Shown: piece by piece, positions 1 to 9,603 of the stretch | Position numbering within the stretch: position 1 is the first letter of the stretch | How the letters are laid out: each line of letters opens with the position of its first letter | Origin: Pseudovibrio japonicus | Lineage (GTDB): Bacteria; Pseudomonadota; Alphaproteobacteria; Rhizobiales; Stappiaceae | NCBI RefSeq assembly: GCF_014651595.1 | Contig: NZ_BMXE01000002.1 | Coordinates: forward strand, 248,001-312,000 | Direction: 5' to 3' | Length of the DNA stretch: 64,000 nucleotides | Program-made: the position numbers and the translations under genes | Notes under the pieces: generated by a model | Database searches by the model: none | What the model saw: only the letters and a program-made list of their open reading frames with translations | What the model was told of the DNA's origin: nothing

Positions 1-1174
1 GAGGAAGAACGTTGGCGCGCTCAACTTCCGTAGTTTCTTTCCAGTCAGACAACTGGTCCTGCTTCGCGCGTACCTTACCCAGTACAACCGGGTTTACGAT
101 CTCAAGGTGAGACGGGTTCGCGGTCAGTGACAGGTGAACGTTGTTGTCGTCAAAGGAGCGGTCGGAAGATGCACCAAGGTGGTACTTTACGTCACCTGAG
201 CCTTCAACGTCGTCCGGTGCGTAAGAGCCGCCCTTGAACTCGTGGAAGATTGCGCGGTGTGGCTTGCCCATCACCTGAGACAGAACGTTCAGACGGCCAC
301 GGTGTGCCATGCCCAGAACAATCTCTTGCACGCCAAGAGCACCACCACGTTTGATGATCTGCTCCAGCGCCGGGATCAGTGCTTCACCACCGTCCAGACC
401 AAAACGCTTGGTACCAGTGTACTTTACATCAAGGAATTTTTCAAAACCCTCTGCCTCAACGAGCTTGTTGAGGATTGCCTTCTTACCTTCCGGAGTGAAC
501 GCAACATGCTTGTCCGGACCTTCGATGCGCTCCTGAAGCCATGCTTTTGCAGCAGGATCAGAGATGTGCATGAACTCGACACCAAGGGTGGAGCAATAGG
601 TCCGTTTCAGAATGTCCAGCATCTCACGGATGGTGGCAAATTCCATGCCCAGAACGTTGTCCAGGAAAATTCTGCGGTCCCAGTCCCCTTCAGAGAAGCC
701 ATAGGTCGCGGGATGCAACTCTTCATGGTCACCAGGAACTGCGAGGCGGAGCGGGTCCAAATCGGCATGCAAGTGACCGCGCATACGGTAGGCGCGGATC
801 ATCATGATAGCGCGGACACTATCACGGGTTGCCTGCAAAACCTGATCTTCGGTTAGCTCGACACCATTCTTCTTGGCAGCAGACTTAATCTTCTTGCTGA
901 CCTCTTTTTCAGCAGGCCAGTCGCCATCAAGGGCAGAAACCAGTTCACCGTTTGCCGGAACCGGCCAGTCAGGGCGTTTCCAAGTCGCTCCACGAGCTTC
1001 CTTGATTACATCCTCTGGGTTGTCCTGAAGCGAAGAAAAGAATTCTTTCCACTCGGGATCGAGTGAATTCGGATTTTCCTGATATTGAGCATAGAGTTCC
1101 TCAATATAAGGAGCGTTGGCGCCGTATAGGAACGACGTCAGCGCGAATACATTGTTCGCGTCCTGCCGAGCCAT
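1..1174 (-). CDS. sucA: 2-oxoglutarate dehydrogenase E1 component, N-terminal part (runs off the left edge)
   Basis: The E1 subunit of the 2-oxoglutarate dehydrogenase complex decarboxylates 2-oxoglutarate using thiamine diphosphate in the TCA cycle. The minus strand is open from an ATG at 1174 to the window edge, about 391 codons. It begins MARQDANNVFALTSFLYGAN and includes the SucA-type segments GGEALIPALEQII and GMAHRGRLNVL, followed by HLGASSDRSF and LTANPSHLE; these belong to the thiamine-binding dehydrogenase domain. The C-terminal half lies outside the window. It is the last gene seen of mdh-sucC-sucD-sucA, 182 bases downstream of sucD. No strong Shine-Dalgarno precedes the ATG. Instead a 6-bp stem lies ten bases upstream. 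Confidence 0.95.
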   Translation of the reverse strand, partial: MARQDANNVFALTSFLYGANAPYIEELYAQYQENPNSLDPEWKEFFSSLQDNPEDVIKEARGATWKRPDWPVPANGELVSALDGDWPAEKEVSKKIKSAAKKNGVELTEDQVLQATRDSVRAIMMIRAYRMRGHLHADLDPLRLAVPGDHEELHPATYGFSEGDWDRRIFLDNVLGMEFATIREMLDILKRTYCSTLGVEFMHISDPAAKAWLQERIEGPDKHVAFTPEGKKAILNKLVEAEGFEKFLDVKYTGTKRFGLDGGEALIPALEQIIKRGGALGVQEIVLGMAHRGRLNVLSQVMGKPHRAIFHEFKGGSYAPDDVEGSGDVKYHLGASSDRSFDDNNVHLSLTANPSHLEIVNPVVLGKVRAKQDQLSDWKETTEVERANVLP

Positions 1175-1183
1175 CGTTTTTAA

Positions 1184-1200
1184 GCGGACTTTTGGTCCGC
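1184..1200. other. small stem-loop just before the sucA start
   Basis: GCGGAC and GTCCGC form a perfect 6-bp stem around a five-base loop. On the minus-strand transcript it ends about ten bases before the sucA ATG, where a ribosome-binding site would normally be. It could influence initiation, but this is inferred from position only. Confidence 0.4.
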
Positions 1201-1286
1201 CCTACTTTCTTTGGGCGGGTGCTATACACCACATACCCTTGGGTCCCGCGACTGACAGCAAGTCTGGGGACTTACTGCCTCCTCAA

Positions 1287-1317
1287 GACTGTCGGTGAAA
1301 ATGATTCACCGACAGTC
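1287..1317. other. 12-bp intercistronic stem-loop between sucD and sucA
   Basis: GACTGTCGGTGA and TCACCGACAGTC are perfect inverted arms around a seven-base loop. The structure lies in the gap between the sucD stop and the sucA start on the transcribed minus strand. No T-tract follows it on that strand, so it is not a typical intrinsic terminator. An mRNA-stability or processing element, a partial attenuator, or a repeat element are all possible. Confidence 0.6.
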
Positions 1318-1356
1318 GATCTAATATGCCTCCAAATAGTGTAGGAGGTGTAATTT

Positions 1357-2280
1357 TTATGCGCCCTGTTTCAATTCTTCGAGAAGCGCAACAAGTGTCT
1401 TGCCAAGCTTAGCAGGGGATGGGGATACACGGATACCTGCATCTTCCATTGCTGCAATCTTGTCTTCAGCTCCGCCTTTACCGCCGGAGATCACAGCACC
1501 TGCGTGACCCATGGTGCGGCCTGGAGGCGCTGTACGGCCTGCAATGAAGCCAACCATTGGCTTTTTGCGGCCTTTTGCAGCCTGCTCTTTAAGCCACTCA
1601 GAAGCTTCTTCTTCTGCAGAACCACCGATCTCACCGATCATGATGATGGATTCTGTTTCCGGATCGTCCAGGAACAGGTCCAGCATGTCGATGAATTCGG
1701 TACCTTTTACAGGGTCACCACCGATACCAACAGCAGTTGTCTGGCCAAGGCCTTCCTGAGTGGTCTGGAATACAGCTTCATAGGTCAGGGTACCGGAACG
1801 GGACACGATACCAACATTACCCTTTTTGAAGATGGAGCCCGGCATGATGCCGATCTTGCATTCTTCAGGGGTCAGAACGCCTGGGCAGTTAGGGCCAAGC
1901 AGACGGCTGTTGGAGTTTTCGAGGCGTGCTTTCACCTTCACCATGTCTGCGACCGGGATACCCTCGGTGATACAAACGATGAATGGGATTTCTGCGTCGA
2001 TCGCTTCGATGATCGCTGCCGCTGCACCTGCTGGTGGAACGTAAACTACAGAGGCGTTTGCACCAGTTGCCTCTTTAGCTTCTTTAACGGAAGCGTAGAT
2101 TGGCAATTCAGCTGCACCTTCAATGCCGCTGGACCAAGTTTCGCCACCCTTTTTAGGGTGCACACCAGCAACCATCTTGGTGCCGTAGTATGCGAGTGCC
2201 TGTTCAGTGTGGAATGTACCGGTTTTACCGGTCAGACCCTGAACGATGACTTTGGTGTCTTTATCTACGAGGATGGACAT
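1357..2280 (-). CDS. sucD: succinyl-CoA ligase (ADP-forming) alpha subunit
   Basis: This subunit binds CoA and carries the phosphohistidine in the substrate-level phosphorylation step that turns succinyl-CoA into succinate. The 307-residue product has normal family length. A Rossmann CoA-binding domain opens with [14 protein letters not shown] (about residues 11-24). The C-terminal ligase domain contains GHAGAVISG with the likely phospho-histidine at about residue 259. Its ATG shares one base with the sucC stop codon (TAATG), implying translational coupling. Start and function are secure. Confidence 0.98.
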   Translation of the reverse strand: MSILVDKDTKVIVQGLTGKTGTFHTEQALAYYGTKMVAGVHPKKGGETWSSGIEGAAELPIYASVKEAKEATGANASVVYVPPAGAAAAIIEAIDAEIPFIVCITEGIPVADMVKVKARLENSNSRLLGPNCPGVLTPEECKIGIMPGSIFKKGNVGIVSRSGTLTYEAVFQTTQEGLGQTTAVGIGGDPVKGTEFIDMLDLFLDDPETESIIMIGEIGGSAEEEASEWLKEQAAKGRKKPMVGFIAGRTAPPGRTMGHAGAVISGGKGGAEDKIAAMEDAGIRVSPSPAKLGKTLVALLEELKQGA

Positions 2281-3479
2281 TATGCGACCTCCTTCACAGC
2301 AGCTACGATTTTCTGGGCTGCGTCATCGAGATCGTCAGCAGGGATCACGTTCATGCCGCTTTCGTTGATGATCTGTTTGCCAAGCTCAACGTTGGTACCT
2401 TCGAGGCGAACAACGAGTGGAACCTGCAGGCCAACTTCTTTAACAGCTGCCAACACGCCTTCTGCGATAACGTCACAGCGCATGATGCCGCCGAAGATGT
2501 TGACGAGAATGCCCTGTACGTTTGGATCAGAGGTGATGATCTTGAACGCAGAGGTTACTTTCTCTTTTGTTGCGCCACCGCCAACGTCGAGGAAGTTTGC
2601 AGGCTCAGCACCGTAGAGCTTGATGATGTCCATGGTCGCCATTGCCAGACCAGCACCGTTCACCATGCAGCCGATGTTACCGTCAAGAGCAACGTAAGCG
2701 AGGTCGTGCTTGGAAGCTTCGATCTCTTTTTCGTCTTCTTCGGTCTTATCGCGCAGAGCAACGATATCTTCGTGGCGGAACAGTGCGTTGCCGTCGAAGG
2801 ATACTTTTGCATCCAGAACGCGCAGACGACCGTTTTCCATGACGATCAGCGGGTTGATTTCGAGAAGAGCCATGTCCTTCTCTACAAATGCTTTGTAGAG
2901 GATTGGGAACAGCTTCATGCCGTCCGCGCGTGCTTCACCTTCAAGCTTAAGGGTGTCGCAAAGTGCAGAAGCTTTTTCCTCAGTCACGCCTTCCAATGGG
3001 TTGATTGGCAGGGTGAGGATCTTTTCAGGAGTTGCGTGTGCAACTTCTTCAATGTCCATGCCGCCTTCAGTGGATGCTACGAAAGCAACCTGACCACAGG
3101 TGCGGTCTACCAGAAGGGAGAGGTACAGTTCGCGATCGATGTCGGCACCGTCTTCGATGTAGAGGCGGTTTACAACTTTACCTGCGTCACCGGTCTGAGC
3201 GGTTACGAGGGTGTTGCCGAGCATCTCATTCGCGTGGGACTCAACTTCGTCCTTGCTGAATGCCAAGCGAACGCCGCCCTTTGCATCAGGGCCAAGTTCC
3301 TTGAACTTACCTTTACCACGGCCACCAGCGTGGATCTGGGACTTCACAACCCAAAGCGGGCCAGGAAGTTTATCTGCCGCAGCCTTTGCTTCGTCTGCGG
3401 AGAAAATTGCGACACCTTCAGCAACCGGTGCGCCGTATTCTTTCAGGACTGCTTTAGCCTGATACTCATGAATGTTCAT
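2280..3479 (-). CDS. sucC: succinyl-CoA ligase (ADP-forming) beta subunit
   Basis: The beta subunit has an ATP-grasp fold that binds nucleotide and magnesium, plus a C-terminal ligase domain, and pairs with SucD. The product begins [16 protein letters not shown]. Near residue 46 is the nucleotide-binding stretch [12 protein letters not shown], and near residue 320 is [10 protein letters not shown], which binds the succinate/CoA end. I chose the ATG at 3479 because GGGAAG lies about five bases upstream; an in-frame GTG two codons earlier would sit against that site. It lies between mdh and sucD in the same operon. Confidence 0.97.
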   Translation of the reverse strand: MNIHEYQAKAVLKEYGAPVAEGVAIFSADEAKAAADKLPGPLWVVKSQIHAGGRGKGKFKELGPDAKGGVRLAFSKDEVESHANEMLGNTLVTAQTGDAGKVVNRLYIEDGADIDRELYLSLLVDRTCGQVAFVASTEGGMDIEEVAHATPEKILTLPINPLEGVTEEKASALCDTLKLEGEARADGMKLFPILYKAFVEKDMALLEINPLIVMENGRLRVLDAKVSFDGNALFRHEDIVALRDKTEEDEKEIEASKHDLAYVALDGNIGCMVNGAGLAMATMDIIKLYGAEPANFLDVGGGATKEKVTSAFKIITSDPNVQGILVNIFGGIMRCDVIAEGVLAAVKEVGLQVPLVVRLEGTNVELGKQIINESGMNVIPADDLDDAAQKIVAAVKEVA

Positions 3480-3521
3480 CTGCACTTCCCAATCTAAGGG
3501 CCCTGCCGGAGCAGGAAGCTA

Positions 3522-3548
3522 GGCTGGCAACGCAGTGTGCTGCCAACC
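3522..3548. other. stem-loop between mdh and sucC
   Basis: GGCTGGCA (3522-3529) pairs with TGCCAACC (3541-3548), with one G-T wobble. A smaller CCTGC/GCAGG hairpin lies just to the right. On the minus-strand transcript the element follows the mdh stop and is not followed by a T-run. It may process or stabilise the polycistronic message. Confidence 0.4.
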
Positions 3549-3571
3549 TTTTTAGATCAAAGCTTGCCGGC

Positions 3572-4728
<1,157 letters not shown>

Positions 4729-5889
4729 TTACGTAATCGACTCGGCCATCAGGTACTCTTCCGAACGCATTTCGATCAGCCGCGAAGCAGTCCGATCGAA
4801 CTCAAATGCTTCCGTTCCGGTAGAAGCGACATATAGGTCCTGCGGCTCTGCTGCTGCCTGAATCACGAGGCGGACCTGATTGTCGTAGAGCGTGTCGATC
4901 AGATTGATGAACCGCTTCGCTTCATTCCTGCGTGTGTAGTCCAACGTTGGTACACCCTCGAGGAAAACTGTGTTGAAAGCATGTGCAATACGCAGGTAAT
5001 CAGAGGGGCCCAGAGGGGTGCTGCACAGTTCCTGGAATGTGAACCAAGCAATCGCGCTGCATGTGCGGCTGACAGGGATTTTCCGGCCTTTATTTTCCAA
5101 CTCAACAAGGTGGCACTGCAGGCCATAAGTCATACTGGCCCAAAGTTTTTCCATGTGCTGAAGAGTTTCAGCGTCAGCAGGCACAAGGTACGTATCCGCT
5201 CCTGAGAGCTTTTCGAGGCGATAATCAGTTGGCGCATCCAGATGCAGCACATTCATGCGCTCACTCAAAGAACGGATGAATGGAAGAATATGATTTCTAT
5301 TCAGTCCGTTCTTATATAGCTCATCCGGCACCACATTTGAGGTGCACACGACGATCACTCCCGCCTCAAACAACTTGCCAAACAGGCGACCAAGCAGCAT
5401 GGCGTCGGCGATGTCTGTCACGGTGAATTCATCAAAGCAAAGAAGCTTCGTGTTACTGGCGATCTCTTCTGCAATCGGGATGATCGGGTCGCGGTCCTTG
5501 ATCGCTCCAGCACTGATCTGCTTGCGGACCATAAAGATCCGATCATGGATCCCCTCCATGAACTCGTGGAAATGCGAGCGATGCTTCTTTGGTTCGGGGC
5601 TCAGATCATAGAACAGATCCATGAGCATGGTTTTACCGCGCCCTACAGAGCCCCAGACGTACAAGCCTTTGATAAACTCGGGCTCTTCTTTGTTCTTGTT
5701 AAACAGGCGCCCCAGCAGCCCCTTCTTCTCTTCCGGCTTTCGCTTTGACATTTGTGCAGTCAAAGCATCCAGAGATTTTGCCACCTGAATCTGCGCCGGA
5801 TCTGCTTCCAGATCGCCGCGCGCGACCATTGCTTCGTAGTTGGCAAGGACGGTTGTTAGGTTAGACGTATTCTCAAGCACGGGGCGCAC
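4729..5889 (-). CDS. zapE: ZapE/AFG1-family cell-division ATPase
   Basis: ZapE is an AFG1-like P-loop ATPase that binds near the division ring and modulates FtsZ in other proteobacteria. The 386-residue product has a Walker A in WGSVGRGKTML (residues 80-87) and a Walker B in LLCFDEF (D153, E154), followed by the sensor-like stretch VVCTSNVVPDELY. The start is a GTG at 5889 with AAGGA about four bases upstream. It lies upstream of mdh, as often in Rhizobiales, and may or may not share a transcript with it. Confidence 0.9.
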   Translation of the reverse strand: MRPVLENTSNLTTVLANYEAMVARGDLEADPAQIQVAKSLDALTAQMSKRKPEEKKGLLGRLFNKNKEEPEFIKGLYVWGSVGRGKTMLMDLFYDLSPEPKKHRSHFHEFMEGIHDRIFMVRKQISAGAIKDRDPIIPIAEEIASNTKLLCFDEFTVTDIADAMLLGRLFGKLFEAGVIVVCTSNVVPDELYKNGLNRNHILPFIRSLSERMNVLHLDAPTDYRLEKLSGADTYLVPADAETLQHMEKLWASMTYGLQCHLVELENKGRKIPVSRTCSAIAWFTFQELCSTPLGPSDYLRIAHAFNTVFLEGVPTLDYTRRNEAKRFINLIDTLYDNQVRLVIQAAAEPQDLYVASTGTEAFEFDRTASRLIEMRSEEYLMAESIT

Positions 5890-6097
5890 ATTCCTTAAGC
5901 TGAATCTCTGAGGGCAAACCGCCAGATCTGATGGGCATATGTGCCCATGGCATAAAGGAGAGCCCTCCCCTGACGCAAGTACAATAGGGGTTATTCGTAA
6001 AGCCTATGCGTCATATCAGATCAAAATCTATGCAGCGCTTGATCTAACGCAAAAAGCGCTGCACTCAATCAGAGCGCAACGCTGTAATACCTATAGG

Positions 6098-6113
6098 ATC
6101 ATCAATTGATGAT
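6098..6113. repeat. 16-bp perfect palindrome at the stop of the lipoprotein gene
   Basis: ATCATCAATTGATGAT is its own reverse complement and touches the stop codon of the leftward Omp19-like gene. No T-run follows on either strand. It might be a protein-binding site or a short stem; no role can be assigned. Confidence 0.35.
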
Positions 6114-6649
6114 TAGCGAGCCACGTTGATTGGAGCGCCGTTTGCAGTCTGGCCGGAGAAGTTGGTTCCGCTACCAGAAAGGGTTGCTACGTTTCCGCCG
6201 CCAGCATCTTTCAACTCGACCTGATTACCATTCAGATTCCAAGCGGAGATCTGAGAGAGCGTTGCGTCGCTACAGCCGCGGGTGTTCGCGCGGTAGCCAC
6301 CACTCCATTGGGTCAGCGTCATGAAGAGCTTACAGTTGTCACCGCCAGAAGAGACGCTCCAGCCACCGAGCAGGTCAGTGCGACCAAGAGAGCCGCCTGT
6401 TGCGTTTACGTCTGGAGCAGGAGGTGCGGTTACAACCTGCGAGTTAGCGTTTGCATCCTGACCATCTACCAGAATCTGCCCTTCAGAACCCGGTTGCCCA
6501 GGAATTGGAGAGAGGGTCTGGCCCTCGATTGGTGAGATCGGGGAAGCAGGCAACGGAGAGACATAACTGCGGGTGTACGTCGTCCGTTGGCACGCTATTG
6601 TGAAGAGTGCAACTACAGAAACAAATGCAATCGTCGTACTACGATTCAT
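6113..6649 (-). CDS. Omp19-like outer-membrane lipoprotein with a protease-inhibitor (Inh) domain
   Basis: The N-terminus MNRSTTIAFVSVVALFTIAC is a lipoprotein signal with the lipidated cysteine at residue 20. A Pro/Ser/Gly-rich linker follows (about 25-85). The C-terminal domain (GGWSVSSGGDNCK, YRANTRGC, SAWNLNGNQVELKDAGGG, SGQTANGAPINV) closely follows Brucella Omp19, an Inh-type lipoprotein reported to inhibit proteases. Two cysteines in this domain could form a disulfide. Likely anchored in the outer membrane facing the periplasm. Family assignment is from remembered sequence pattern; inhibitor activity is inferred. Confidence 0.75.
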   Translation of the reverse strand: MNRSTTIAFVSVVALFTIACQRTTYTRSYVSPLPASPISPIEGQTLSPIPGQPGSEGQILVDGQDANANSQVVTAPPAPDVNATGGSLGRTDLLGGWSVSSGGDNCKLFMTLTQWSGGYRANTRGCSDATLSQISAWNLNGNQVELKDAGGGNVATLSGSGTNFSGQTANGAPINVAR

Positions 6650-6837
6650 AGTGGTGTCATCCCAGCCTTGTTAATAAGGCGTATTAACCATAAAGACCTT
6701 AAGAAATTGCCCCCAAAACAAGGCAGGTGGAAGGTTTAACACCCAAAAAAATTTCAGTTTCCCACGAAAACTCATGGTCACTTGGGGAAATATTAGAAAA
6801 TTTAACAATCCCCGACAAAGCATAGCGGCGGACAATT

Positions 6838-7296
6838 TTAGCAAGCAGCACGCCAATTCAGAGAATCACTTGAAAAAGTCTTCGAAGAGAGCGCCAGATC
6901 TATAGATTCTCTGATCTTGCGGAAGGCATCCGTCGCTTCTTTTATGTTCTGTGGTCTGTTTTCATCTAGGCAAATGTCCCAATTTAACTTCATTGGGTGA
7001 CCAGGCCAGACTGGTTGCTTGTCGAGAAGCACGCTTTTCTGAAGGCTTACTACGTAATCCGGTTGAGGTGCTTGCGGGAGCGAGAAAATCGACCAGGACT
7101 TGGGATGGAGCCCAGCCTCTTCCATTCCATGCGCAAAAAGAACCTTTTTTGTGAGAGAGACCATCTCCTCACGCGGCATAGGCCCGCCGGAAAAGGCACG
7201 CAGCCCGCCCATTGCGGTTTGATTGAAGTAGGCTTCTGCCGCCAAACTCAGGAATGAATTATCAACGCAAACAAACAGTACATTCGCCTTAATCAT
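6838..7296 (-). CDS. ArsC/LMW-phosphatase-like protein lacking the P-loop arginine
   Basis: The 152-residue protein has the fold signature of low-molecular-weight phosphatase-type arsenate reductases: VLFVCVDNSFLS at the N-terminus, PDYVVSLQKS, then PVWPGHPMKLNWD and an AFRKIRESID helix. In that family the P-loop is C-x5-R. Here Cys10, Asn13 and Ser17 remain, but residue 16 is Leu instead of Arg, and the later His-Trp is Asn-Trp. Ordinary phosphatase or arsenate reductase chemistry is therefore doubtful. I chose the ATG at 7296 because GGAGG lies eight bases upstream. No ars genes are adjacent. Confidence 0.65.
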   Translation of the reverse strand: MIKANVLFVCVDNSFLSLAAEAYFNQTAMGGLRAFSGGPMPREEMVSLTKKVLFAHGMEEAGLHPKSWSIFSLPQAPQPDYVVSLQKSVLLDKQPVWPGHPMKLNWDICLDENRPQNIKEATDAFRKIRESIDLALSSKTFSSDSLNWRAAC

Positions 7297-7557
7297 AGGC
7301 ACGCCTCCATTGGAGCGCAGGACAGTGTCCAATCATTCGGTGTCACTTGGTTCGGGCACTTAATAGTGGCCTTTTTCTTCGGATAGATGACACTCAACGG
7401 TGCGCTGCAAATAATTGCGGTGTTTTGGGAATGAGCGCCGCCGAAATACGGACTAATCCGCACTGACGACGCCAAACCTAAGTGAACTCAATTCACTTTG
7501 CTGCTGATCGCCTGTATAAAGACCCCGATTTTTCTGATTTTATTTGGAGCATACACA

Positions 7558-7935
7558 ATGTCGTTTCCTCTCTGGACAATACTGATTGCTGGTCTGATGC
7601 CATGGCTATCTGTCCTTCCTGCCAAGTTTTCACGTGACTTTGACAATTCAAATCCAAGAGATCCAAAGTATTGGAAAGAGGGATTTCGCTTGCGCGCACG
7701 CTCCGCTGAGGTCAATGGCCTCGAAGCTTTCCCTCTTTACGCTGTGTCGGTTCTCGTCGCTCTTGCCTATGGCGGCGACCCAGACTGGATCGAAAGACTG
7801 TGTGGCCTGTTCATTGCAATGCGCCTTCTGTTCATCGCCTGTTACTGGCTTGACCGCGCCACTCTGCGTTCCGTTGTCTGGTTCATTGGGTTGATCTGTT
7901 CGGTTGCGCTGTTCACGTCTCCGGCGTGGTCATAA
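7558..7935 (+). CDS. MAPEG-family membrane protein
   Basis: This 125-residue protein has about four hydrophobic segments and the MAPEG-like motif RARSAEVNGLEAFPLYA, where the family has an Arg-x-x-x-Asn-x-x-Glu pattern. MAPEG proteins are small integral membrane proteins; some are glutathione-dependent enzymes, but many bacterial ones are uncharacterised. The ATG at 7558 has TTGGAG about eight bases upstream; extending to a TTG at 7498 adds residues with no support. It stands alone, transcribed away from the ArsC-like gene. Confidence 0.7.
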   Translation: MSFPLWTILIAGLMPWLSVLPAKFSRDFDNSNPRDPKYWKEGFRLRARSAEVNGLEAFPLYAVSVLVALAYGGDPDWIERLCGLFIAMRLLFIACYWLDRATLRSVVWFIGLICSVALFTSPAWS

Positions 7936-8077
7936 CAGTATGCGCTGAGGGCCATAATCCCCGCGATTTCAAGGTATTGTGAGAAAGGTAAACATCTTTC
8001 TCACGCAAACTGGCGCAGTTCCGCGATTTCTGCGGCTCTGCTGGCGCGAGAAGTAAACAAAAGGCCTTGGCAGCCCC

Positions 8078-8905
8078 TTAGTTTTTGGGGTGGACCGCCC
8101 ACTTAAGGAAGAACCTGTCCGCTTGTGCGGCGGTTTCTTTCGTAAATGGCCTGCGGCGACGGGCGAGCAGCGCAGGGCCTGCTTCCAGTTCCGACAGGAT
8201 CAGGTCGTTGATAGCGCCAGCCGGGCGCACAACGTCTTTGATCATTCCAGCTTCGCTTCGCTCAACCAGCTCTTCAATCTCACCACGCAGAACCGGGCGA
8301 ATGAACGTCGCCTCCGCAATTTCGGTCAGGCGAGAGGGCGGAATGCCCTGATAACGGTTCTGGTTATACCAGCGCAGCACTAGTGATGAGCGGATGAGAT
8401 CATAGAGACGCTCAGGCACGATCTCGCTGAGCGCGACACCGTCGAATCGATGCTTCTGACGCTCAAGCCGGTTGTAATGATAGAGGGCGAAGCGGACTGG
8501 GTCGCAATGCTCAAGAGCGAAGGAAATCAATGATTTCGGAAACTCTTCATGGCCTGCATACGGGTCTTTCAACTGAACCCAGTCAAGTGGTTCAGGATTC
8601 CCTTTCAGCAGTGCAATGAGGGTCTTCTTCAAATCCCAGCCAGAGACGTTTGCCGGGACAGTGGCATCAACCTCAACGGTTTCATCCGCAGGGAAAAGAG
8701 AGAGGTAATGCTCGATTGACCGGATGTAAATGAACCGGCAGTTGGCGTAGTAGGCCTCAGTCTTCTTGTTCAGGTATAGGTGCGAGAGGTCGCCCGCGTG
8801 CAAAACACGCAGGTTGCTCTTGTTTTCCAAATCACGAAAGCTTTTTTCGAGCTCTAGAAAAACAGAGGAATTATCTGAACCAGCTTGTGATGGTGCATCG
8901 ACCAA
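8078..8905 (-). CDS. YcgL/COG3541-type nucleotidyltransferase-fold protein with degenerate active site
   Basis: Downstream segments match this predicted nucleotidyltransferase family: RFIYIRSIEHYLSLF, GWDLKKTLIALLKGNPEPLDW, FALYHYNRLE and LRWYNQNRYQGIPPS. Active members carry an N-terminal ESGSRAWGF...SDYDVRF motif with two metal-binding aspartates. Here the equal-length stretch (about residues 33-61) reads VLHAGDLSHLYLNKK and then AYYANCRF, so Gly-Ser and both aspartates are absent without any gap. The start is a TTG at 8905 with only a weak ribosome-binding site, right after an in-frame stop. The frame is intact over 275 residues. It is probably a catalytically dead paralog, not a pseudogene. 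Confidence 0.6.
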   Translation of the reverse strand: MVDAPSQAGSDNSSVFLELEKSFRDLENKSNLRVLHAGDLSHLYLNKKTEAYYANCRFIYIRSIEHYLSLFPADETVEVDATVPANVSGWDLKKTLIALLKGNPEPLDWVQLKDPYAGHEEFPKSLISFALEHCDPVRFALYHYNRLERQKHRFDGVALSEIVPERLYDLIRSSLVLRWYNQNRYQGIPPSRLTEIAEATFIRPVLRGEIEELVERSEAGMIKDVVRPAGAINDLILSELEAGPALLARRRRPFTKETAAQADRFFLKWAVHPKN

Positions 8906-9041
8906 AATTGTCTAACCTGAAATCTAAGAGGCTTCTCCTCGTTGCACTTACCCTTGAACGCAATTCAGGGCAAGTGCACTCGAGCAGTTTGCTCTCCAAG
9001 TCTTAGGAAAACAGGGAGGTCCTGTGAAGATGCGCGGTGTC

Positions 9042-9395
9042 TTACTTCGCGTCTTCGGAAAGCGCATCAAATGCGCTCAGCGCTTCTGCTGCATACATCA
9101 GGGACGGGCCGCCGCCCATATAGACTGCAACACCAAGCGCTTCGCTCACTTCTTCGCGAGTCGCACCATACTTGATGCAGGCTTTAGCGTGGTAGCCCAG
9201 GCAAGCATCACAGCGCGCAGCGACGCCGATTGAGAGCGCGATCAACTCTTTGGTTTTTGCATCAAGCGCACCGGCGCCAATCGCGTTTTTCGCGATCTCG
9301 CCGAAGCCCTTCATGACGCCTGGGATACCCGGGCGAAGTTCAGCGAGGCGACCGTCGGTTTGTTTCAGGAATTCTTGCCAGTTTTCTACAGCCAT
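9042..9395 (-). CDS. carboxymuconolactone decarboxylase/AhpD-family protein
   Basis: This 117-residue alpha-helical protein has the AhpD-type redox motif CDACLGYH (about residues 62-69) followed by a conserved Gly/Glu-rich helix (GATREEVSEALGVAVYMGGGPS). Members are alkylhydroperoxidase-like or decarboxylases; the Cys-x-x-Cys form suggests thiol redox or peroxide stress. AAGGAG lies eight bases before the ATG. It is divergent from a TetR regulator 208 bases away, with a palindrome near its own start, so repression by that TetR is likely. Confidence 0.8.
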   Translation of the reverse strand: MAVENWQEFLKQTDGRLAELRPGIPGVMKGFGEIAKNAIGAGALDAKTKELIALSIGVAARCDACLGYHAKACIKYGATREEVSEALGVAVYMGGGPSLMYAAEALSAFDALSEDAK

Positions 9396-9410
9396 GCTTC
9401 AGCTCCTTTA

Positions 9411-9428
9411 TATTAGTTATTACTAATA
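9411..9428. promoter_or_regulatory. 18-bp palindrome, probable TetR operator
   Basis: TATTAGT and ACTAATA are perfect 7-base arms around a TTAT centre. The element lies 16 bases upstream of the AhpD-like start, in the region shared with the divergent tetR gene. Length and position fit a TetR-family operator covering the promoter of the leftward gene. This is inference. Confidence 0.55.
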
Positions 9429-9603
9429 ATAACAGTACATCAGGATCCAACAATGACAAAAGTCAAAAGCAATGCGCTTAGGTCATTAAAATTACTGGTG
9501 TTTCTACCTAAATGACCTGTTAATCTGGCGGGCAAGCCATTGCAATCTTTACTCAGCCATGATTACTGAATAAACTCTTGTTTTTTCAGTGCCGGAAACC
9601 TAA

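Noticed and set aside
1504-2616. A 370-codon plus-strand frame opposite sucD and sucC
   Set aside because: It is the mirror of strong codon bias in sucD/sucC; the composition (Cys/Phe-rich) is not protein-like, and it spans two genes.
6671-6856. A 61-codon frame overlapping the end of the ArsC-like gene
   Set aside because: No ribosome-binding site or family; overlaps a better-supported gene.
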